Source of the DNA: Pyrenophora tritici-repentis
Taxonomy: Eukaryota > Ascomycota > Dothideomycetes > Pleosporales > Pleosporaceae
Length of the DNA stretch: 64,000 bases
Assembly: GCF_003171515.1 (NCBI RefSeq)
Contig: NC_089397.1
Coordinates: 1,364,001 to 1,428,000 of the forward strand
Direction of reading: 5' to 3'
Numbering within the stretch: the first letter of the stretch is position 1; each line of letters starts with the position of its first letter. The translations under genes were made by a program, and so were the position numbers. Under the pieces are notes generated by a model that had not been told where the DNA came from, did not search any database, and was given only the letters and a program-made list of their open reading frames with translations. Positions 57,502-64,000 of this stretch are shown piece after piece.

Positions 57502-58929
57502 ATGTTCTTACTTCGGCGTGCCCCACTCCGTGCCATTCCCCGGCTGACCGCAATCCGTCCCCAACGACGATCACTCGGCAGCGTGAGCGCCATCGACTCT
57601 GTCATCTTTCGCACGCTCTTCGGGACTGATGAAATCCGCAAAGTCTTTGATGATAAGGCTTACATCAATCGTTGTGTCGATGCGGAGACAGCTTTGGCAA
57701 GAGCGCAATCAAAATGCAATGTCATTCCGTCTCATATCGGAGAGATTGTGACGTCGAAAGCCAGTGAGATTTCTCTAGATTATGACAGACTACGCCAGGA
57801 AACTGAAATCGTTGGTTATCCCATCTTCCCGCTGGTACGGCAATTGTCCGCATCGTGTGGGGACGAAGCTGGACGATATGTGCACTGGGGGGCAACAACT
57901 CAAGACATCATGGATCTGGCGAGCATTCTACAGATGAAAGAGGGTCTTGAGATAGTCGAACGCACGCTTCGGTCTGTCATCAAGAACCTGGAAGATCTAT
58001 CGAGAAAGCACCGGGACACACCCATGGCTGGCCGCACGCATTTACAACATGCACTTCCCATCACCTTTGGGCACAAATGCGCTATCTGGCTATCTGGATT
58101 TCAACGACACCTTGAACGTCTCGAGCAGCTCAAGTCTCGCGCATTGATGGTTCAATTCGGGGGAGCCGCAGGTTCTTTGGCCTCTTTGGGCTCGGGCGAC
58201 GATGGGATCCGTGTTAGGAAAGAGATGGCCAGAGACCTTGGACTTACAGATCCTCCAATCACCTGGCACGTTGCGAGAGATGGTGTTGCTGAGATCACGA
58301 ACTACCTTGCACTTGTTGGTGGTACTCTAGGCAAGCTGGGCTTGGACATCATCATCATGTCGTCAAACGAGCTGTCGGAAGTATCGGAGCCTTTCGTGCC
58401 CCATCGCGGTGCTTCTTCTACAATGCCACAGAAAAGAAACCCCATTTCAAGTGAAGTCATCCTGGCAGCGTCAAAGATCTTGCGATCAAACGCAGGTTTG
58501 GTACTGGATGGCATGGTTTCCGACTTCGAGCGCGCGTCGGGTCCATGGCATCTGGAGTGGGTGGCCGTCCCGGAGAGCTTCGTCATCGCTGTGGGCGCCC
58601 TTAACCAGGCTGACTTTGCGCTTTCGGGCCTTGTAGTGAACCCGAAGCAAATGCTCACCAACCTCTACTCCACCAGAGGTCTCATCGTTGCGGAGGCTGT
58701 CATGATGGGGCTTGCTCCACATGTCGGTCGTCAGAAGGCGCACGATGTCGTCTATGAGGCATGCAGAGAGAGCATCGAGAACGACACTAGTTTGTTGGAG
58801 GCTCTGCAAACACGCTCTGAAATCACTGACAAGATTTCGAACGAAGAACTGAGCTCGTTGTGCGACGCAAAGAACTACCTCGGCTCCTGTGGGCTCATGG
58901 TTGACGAGGTTCTGGCCGCGTCGAGATGA
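57502..58929 (+). CDS. 3-carboxy-cis,cis-muconate cycloisomerase-like lyase (fumarase/aspartase superfamily)
   Basis: An intronless 475-residue protein. The N-terminal 27 residues (FLLRRAPLRAIPRLTAIRPQ) are basic with no acids and look like a mitochondrial presequence. The superfamily signature is GASSTMPQKRNPISSE, and the substrate segments WGATTQDIMD and AGRTHLQHALPITFGHK are present. FERASGPWHLEW is typical of the bacterial PcaB type. Fungal protocatechuate pathways usually use an unrelated beta-propeller lactonizing enzyme, so this bacterial-type protein is notable. Adenylosuccinate lyase is the main alternative within the superfamily. It lies between the thiolase and the dioxygenase, all on the plus strand. 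Confidence 0.87.
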   Translation: MFLLRRAPLRAIPRLTAIRPQRRSLGSVSAIDSVIFRTLFGTDEIRKVFDDKAYINRCVDAETALARAQSKCNVIPSHIGEIVTSKASEISLDYDRLRQETEIVGYPIFPLVRQLSASCGDEAGRYVHWGATTQDIMDLASILQMKEGLEIVERTLRSVIKNLEDLSRKHRDTPMAGRTHLQHALPITFGHKCAIWLSGFQRHLERLEQLKSRALMVQFGGAAGSLASLGSGDDGIRVRKEMARDLGLTDPPITWHVARDGVAEITNYLALVGGTLGKLGLDIIIMSSNELSEVSEPFVPHRGASSTMPQKRNPISSEVILAASKILRSNAGLVLDGMVSDFERASGPWHLEWVAVPESFVIAVGALNQADFALSGLVVNPKQMLTNLYSTRGLIVAEAVMMGLAPHVGRQKAHDVVYEACRESIENDTSLLEALQTRSEITDKISNEELSSLCDAKNYLGSCGLMVDEVLAASR

Positions 58930-59354
58930 CAGCCACCATCCATAGATAGGCTGTGATAGCAATCTCGTAGATATCTCATCTGAGTCAGCACTACATTATC
59001 ACACCCTCACCTTGTCAAACTTAATAACCAACCCCGCAAGTGAGCCACCGGATCCACATCGCATTCCCATTCCTCTGGCATGATTTACGCACCATCATCT
59101 CGGAGGTCCCACTAACCCGGTCAGGATCCTTCGTCCACTACTTGTGGGCCTCCCACCGCTCCCGTAGCCTAGGTACCGAAAGTGGCAACCCCGCTATTCA
59201 GAGACTCGGGCCCCGCCACCACATACTGCACAGACCTGTCACAGTACTGCGGCAGATGTCGGCCTAACCAGGCACGGTCACGTATGTCTGATATAAGACT
59301 TGACCGTTGATTCTGAGAGCTACTTCATATTCACATTACTACTCCACACCTAAC
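58930..59354. other. Intergenic region, lyase to dioxygenase
   Basis: 0.42 kb, presumably the dioxygenase promoter. No gene or repeat seen. Confidence 0.4.
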
Positions 59355-61132
59355 ATGATGCAAGACTTCAAGGAACGCAAGCTCGTCACCGACCCCCAAA
59401 AGGCATTTCATTACACCGACCTTCAGCGACTGAAACCAACACGCGCGAACGATCCATACGACTATCAAGCAGGATGGGGAAATCGCCATCAGTCTGAGGT
59501 CATTCCAGGCACATTGCCCGTTGCCCAGAACAACCCCCAAGAAGTTCGTTTCGGGCTCTACACTGAAGGCATCACATATTCGGCATTTGCCGCACCGCGC
59601 GCACATAACTTCAGTACTTACATGTACCGGTGCCGTCCTGCAGCAGCTCACAGTATGTGCAGTGAAATCATCCCTAGTTTCAATTGCTAAATGGTATCAG
59701 ATGGCTATATTCCTATTGAGTCCAAGTCAAACATCACCAACTGCTTCCTCTCCATTAATCCCAAAGTCGAAACCCTTCCCGAACAAGCTGAATGGCATCC
59801 ATTCCCACTTCCCAAGGAGGATGAGAAGATCGACTTTGCCGATGGTCTACACACTCTCTGCGGCAGTGGAGACCCTAACATCAAAGAGGGTATTGCGCTA
59901 TATGTCTACATGATCAACTCAAACATGGAGCGCCGAGCATTCTGCAACACTGATGGCGACTTCCTTATCTGCGCACAACAGGGCAATCTAGACATCAAGA
60001 CAGAAATGGGAAAGATCTTCCTTCAGCCAGGCGAGATTTGCGTCATACAGCGCGGCATTCGATTCTGCCTGAACTTGGCTCCGGATACCCCAGTAGCACG
60101 CGGTTACATAACCGAGGTATGGGGGTCCATGTGGGAACTTCCTGATTTGGGTCCTCTGGGGGGCCACGGTCTTGCCAATCCTCGTGACTTTCTTTACCCG
60201 GTAGCTGCTATCGATGATGAATTGCACGTGGACTGGCAGATTGTCAACAAGACTAACGGCCAGCTCGTGGCTATTCAGCAAGATCACAGTCCATTTGATC
60301 TCGTTGCATGGCACGGCAATGTTGTCCCTTACAAGTACGACCTTACCAAGTTCTCCTCGCAGAACAGTACATCCATCGATCATACCGACCCCTCGATTTT
60401 CACGGTTCTCACTGCCAAGTCACGCGACCCTCTCACACCGCTGGCCGACTTCCTTTGGTTCGGTCCACGATGGGACGTTGCGACTAACACCTTCCGACTT
60501 CCCTACTTCCACCGCAACTCCGCGTCCGAATTCCTAGCTTGCATTTATGGGCAAGGTCTTGGACGAAGTGACGACTTCCAGCCCGGTGGAGGCAGCTTCG
60601 AAGGAGGCCACACACCTCATGGTGGCTTCCACGAAGGATACCAGCATGGTATGCGTATCCACGAGAGTCAACCGGAGAAGATTTTGACTGGTGAGTGACA
60701 ATCATGGTTACATCAATTGGCTGTTCACTAACGTGATGATAGATCAATTGACAATCATGATCGAGTCAAGCCGCCTCTTCCTCTTTACGGAGTACGCTCG
60801 CAAAGGCTGTGGTACAATCGAGACCCGCGGCACCGACTATAAAGTTTGGGACGCTCTACCGGTAAGCTAAAACGCTTGAGCTTTCTCAATATCTTACTAA
60901 TGATTCCCAGGATCGCTTTTCCTCAAACAAGAGAGCTCAGGAATTGCTCACTCGAATCAAGGAAGATAAGATTGCTGAGAAGAAACGGCTCGCACCTTAC
61001 TACTTTGGTGGATTTTCGCATGGCGCCAACACCAGCGATACGGAAGGCGTTCACTCCGAAGAGCTTCAGCAATACCTGTCCAGTAAATCAAAGACCAACG
61101 GCATCAATGGTACTAATGGAGTGGGGGCATAA
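59355..61132 (+). CDS. Homogentisate 1,2-dioxygenase family protein (paralogue)
   Basis: Predicted non-heme Fe(II) ring-cleaving dioxygenase. Exons 59355-59652, 59701-60690, 60743-60861 and 60911-61132 give 542 residues. The iron ligands of the family can be placed: His and Glu in YFHRNSASEF, and His in GGGSFEGGHTPHG. Other family stretches are YQAGWGNRHQSE, GLHTLCGSGDPN, DHSPFDLVAWHGN and DPSIFTVLTAKS. It is about 100 residues longer than classical enzymes (about 445), partly a C-terminal tail ending in an Asn/Gly-rich stretch. The genes for maleylacetoacetate isomerase and fumarylacetoacetase that usually accompany it are absent here, so homogentisate may not be its substrate. Confidence 0.9.
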
Positions 61133-61417
61133 TGTGCTGTTTCGGTTTCCGGCGGTTTCAGTCACTTCAGCGCTTTACTTTTCTTTCTCTTGCAATTGGC
61201 GTGTACACATATTCGTTCGATATCCAATGCTACACAATGAACATGACCAAGTAACCATATTGCTTTCCAAAAGATGTCCGTGCCTTCGCGTTCTTGAGCC
61301 TCTAGCTTTCTGCTGACCCCACAATCGGTATGTGGGGCGATGATTCGAGAAGGCGATGCTTCTTGTTCTTCTCTTTAACATGGAAACGCGCGAAGATGGC
61401 GCGTCAACAGCAAGACC

Positions 61418-63021
61418 ATGTTTCCCCTCGGATTTGTTACGAGAACAGCAGCGCACAGCCCTCTATGCCATATAGCTAATCGATTGGCTACATCAAGGTC
61501 GCAAATATGGCGGAGAGGGATTACATCCAAGCGCGAGGTGGATAAGCAGATGGTAGAAAAACTACCGTTGGCTGGTATCAAGGTGCTGGATATGACCAGG
61601 GTGCTTGCAGGGGTAGGTGACGACTGCATGGAAGATTGAAGCCAACGGCACTAACATCACGTAGCCATACTGCACGCAAATACTTGGAGACCTCGGGTGC
61701 GCGAAAAGTTACACCAGTACGCCTTCAATTACTAACTCGAGGGTAGAGCCGATGTGATTAAGATTGAACACCCAACAAGAGGCGACGACACGCGATCCTG
61801 GGGACCACCAGATGCACTATATATCGATGGCGTCGAGCGTCAATTCCCTGGCGAAAGCGCGTACTACCTCTCTGTAAGTTACTACTATCGTCCGGAGATA
61901 AGATTTTGCTGATGAATATGCCAGGTAAACCGCAACAAGCGATCTGTCGGCCTCGCTTTCAACAACCCAACCGGGATATCTATCCTCCACCAGCTCGCTC
62001 AGAAGTGCGACGTACTTGTCGAAAACTACCTCCCCGGCTCCCTCGCGAAGTACCAGCTTGACTATGCCACGCTCGCAAAGCTCAACCCCTCTCTTATCTA
62101 CGCTTCGGTGACAGGATATGGCCAAACGGGACCCTACCGCGACCGCGCTGGATACGATGTCATGGTGGAAGCTGAGATGGGGTTGATGCATATTACTGGA
62201 GAACGTGATGGGCCGCCGGTGAAGGTTGGTGTTGCTGTTACGGATATCATGACGGGCATGTACACAGCGATTGGCATACAAGCGGCGCTCTACTCGAGGA
62301 AAGAGACGGGGTTAGGTCAGTGGATTGATGCAAGTTTGAGCGATGTGCAAGTCGCTGGGCTGGCCAATATAGCAAGTAGCGCACTTGTTACAGGAAAGGG
62401 GGATAGTGGAAGATGGGGAACTGCTCATGGTAAGTTTTTCACGTCTCTCCGGGACATGGGGTGATTGAGCGGATGAATAAGTAGATGTCGGAAGACAGAG
62501 CTAACACCACATCAGCAACCGTCGTCCCCTACCGCGCCTACAAAACAAAAGACACAAACATCGCTGTAGGCGGCTGCAACGACCGCCTCTACGGCATCCT
62601 CTGCGACAAGCTTTCCCGCCCCGAATGGAAAACCGACCCCCGCTTCCTCACGAACGCGCTCCGCGTCAAACACCGCATCACTATTGACGCCCTCGTAGAA
62701 GCAGAGCTCATGACAAAGACAACGCAGGAGTGGCTTGAAATCTTCGAGGGCAGTGGCATGCCGTATGCGGCAGTCAACGATATCAAAGGGACAGTGGAAC
62801 ACGAACATGTTCTTGCGAGGAACATGATTGAGGAGGTGGAACACCCGGCTGTAGGCAAGGTCAAGTTGGTCAATCATCCTGTCAAATATTCGAGAGCGGA
62901 ACCGAAGATTAGGAGCCCGCCGCCGTTGTTAGGACAGCATACTGATGAGATTCTGAGAGAGGTGCTGGGGTATGGGGAGGATGAGATTAAGGAGTTGAGG
63001 GAGGGAAAGGTCGTTGCATGA
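61418..63021 (+). CDS. CaiB/BaiF CoA-transferase, succinyl-CoA:glutarate CoA-transferase-like
   Basis: Family III CoA-transferase. Exons 61418-61612, 61665-61696, 61747-61873, 61925-62429 and 62516-63021 give 454 residues. The N-terminus (FPLGFVTRTAAHSPLCHIAN) is Arg-bearing and acid-free, a mitochondrial presequence. Family motifs: MTRVLAGPYCTQILGDLGAD, SVNRNKRSVGLAF, VENYLPG, TGYGQTGPYRDRAGYD with the catalytic Asp, RWGTAHATVVPY and PPPLLGQHT. The overall pattern matches the eukaryotic SUGCT branch, which moves CoA from succinyl-CoA to glutarate or similar dicarboxylates. It directly precedes a mitochondrial dicarboxylate-carrier gene. Confidence 0.92.
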
Positions 63022-63156
63022 GATATCTTATTGTACAAATTTGTATCACATATTCAGGACAATACTTTAATTCCAACAACACCCATCCTTCATACCCAAA
63101 CTTCCCACACCACCGCCCTCATCTCACCTCCCCTCCCATGCCCCCCAAACACGCCA

Positions 63157-63167
63157 TCACGTGACCC
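63157..63167. promoter_or_regulatory. TCACGTGACCC element, copy 1
   Basis: 11-mer with the palindromic core TCACGTGA, a Cbf1/bHLH-type site. An identical copy lies 157 bases downstream. Confidence 0.45.
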
Positions 63168-63313
63168 AGCACACCACCCCTTCCGCTTCCAAACCTTCTC
63201 GGGTAATATTTTTGCCAAGCCGGCCCGATGATGCAAGTCTCATGTCCGTGCCAGACGCCAACTCCACTCCTCTCTGCTCGGACTCCGCTGCTCGGATATT
63301 TGCGGCTGCCAAC

Positions 63314-63324
63314 TCACGTGACCC
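63314..63324. promoter_or_regulatory. TCACGTGACCC element, copy 2
   Basis: Identical to 63157-63167 and in the same orientation, about 350 bases before the carrier start codon. Confidence 0.45.
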
Positions 63325-63672
63325 CGTGTTCGTATTTTGCTGTGCCCCACCGCACGTTTCGCCTCACCGGTCTGTCTGCTGCGCCGCTAGCCCCACATAA
63401 GCCACGATGCGCCCCACTGATGTTCTGAGCGTGGATGTTTGGACTTGGCGAGTTGCATAGTGGATGGGATGAATGGGATGGGCATTTGGGAGATGGGAGG
63501 GATGGAGCATGTGGTGTGCGATGGGTGGGGATGCGCGATGGTGGTGTTGGTGGTAGTGGGATATGCCTGCCTAGGTAGATGAGTTGGGTATGAGTAGGGT
63601 GAGCATCATCACGGCCATCGGACTTGCATTACTTCCGAAACTGATGTGAAGATTCACGAAGTGCTTGAAGCA

Positions 63673-64000
63673 ATGACGACAAAGGATGGAAAGACATTGC
63701 CATTCCGGTACCAATTTGCTGCTGGGGCGGTTGCGGGTATATCAGAGATACTGGTGATGTGAGAAAATATAGCTTTTTTATCCCTTGAAATTCTGTTTGG
63801 AGAGTGCAAGTTGCTGAGAATGTAGAAAGGTACCCGCTTGATGTAGTCAAAACGCGCATTCAATTACAGCATGGGACGGTGGTTGATGGACAGGGGTATA
63901 ATGGGGTATTGGATGCTTTCAGAAAGATTATGAAGAATGAAGGTGTTTCGAGGCTGTATCGGGGAATAACTGCGCCTATATTGATGGAGGTACCAAAACG
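63673..64000 (+). CDS. Mitochondrial 2-oxodicarboxylate carrier (partial, 5' end)
   Basis: Inner-membrane carrier, cut by the window edge. Exon 1 is 63673-63758 and exon 2 starts at 63830 after a 71-base intron. The first transmembrane helix (FRYQFAAGAVAGISEILVM) leads into the carrier signature YPLDVVKTRIQLQ, then GYNGVLDAFRKIMKNEG and SRLYRGITAPILMEVPKR. These features match the Odc-type branch that exchanges 2-oxoadipate and 2-oxoglutarate. The pairing with a SUGCT-like gene upstream points to lysine/tryptophan or glutarate metabolism. Confidence 0.88.

Larger units (their letters stand above)
63022..63672. other. Promoter region of the carrier gene, C-rich
   Basis: 0.65 kb, C-rich on the plus strand to about 63200 and G/T-rich near 63420-63600. 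It contains a perfect 11-bp repeat TCACGTGACCC and no supported gene. Confidence 0.5.

Noticed and set aside
1..64000. CRISPR array, bacterial operon or phage features
   Set aside because: No regular spacer-repeat array, ribosome-binding sites or phage genes; introns and gene content are fungal.

Overview
The window looks like nuclear DNA of a filamentous ascomycete (Pezizomycotina, possibly a dothideomycete; the lineage is inference). Genes carry short GT-AG introns of mostly 45-60 bases with CTAAC-type branch points. The gene content also fits: a fungal-specific zinc-finger regulator, purine hydroxylase, small cysteine-rich secreted proteins, an NLR/WD40 relic, a Fot1/Pogo transposon and a Tad1-like LINE. 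Exon coordinates below were derived by reading splice signals and checking that the frame closes; none is backed by transcripts.

Layout. 0.3-7 kb: an amidase (-), a phenol-hydroxylase-type flavin monooxygenase (+) and a DAO-type FAD oxidoreductase (+). 7.1-7.5 kb: a small secreted 8-cysteine protein. 8.5-16.6 kb: a Fot1/Pogo DNA transposon with perfect 51-bp terminal inverted repeats and TA target duplication, split near the end of its transposase gene by a 6.0-kb LINE flanked by a perfect 18-bp target duplication. 16.8-23 kb: an unrecognised 653-aa protein and a C2H2/fungal-trans regulator. 23.1-29.6 kb: xanthine dehydrogenase (-) divergent from an Old Yellow Enzyme-type reductase (+). 30-37 kb: a degenerate stretch with an F-box gene carrying a nonsense codon, a kinase-like gene with two apparent poly-G frameshifts, a 5'-truncated NLR/WD40 relic and a 10-cysteine secreted protein. 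39-47.4 kb: cytidine deaminase, an SDR lacking its catalytic residues, JAC1, two related membrane proteins, tRNA-Pro with an intron, and a DUF924 protein. 48-51.6 kb: a cytochrome P450 and an acidic disordered protein.

51.8-64 kb is the most coherent block. It holds a 3-oxoacid CoA-transferase, a maleylacetate reductase, a 3-ketoacyl-CoA (3-oxoadipyl-CoA) thiolase, a bacterial-type 3-carboxymuconate cycloisomerase-like lyase, a homogentisate dioxygenase paralogue, a succinyl-CoA:glutarate CoA-transferase-like enzyme and the start of a mitochondrial 2-oxodicarboxylate carrier. Reductase, CoA-transferase and thiolase together would take maleylacetate through 3-oxoadipate to acetyl-CoA and succinyl-CoA. 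No intradiol hydroxyquinol dioxygenase is present; the ring-cleaving candidate is the homogentisate dioxygenase paralogue. This suggests an aromatic catabolic cluster of unusual composition, and it is the best candidate here for an undescribed system.
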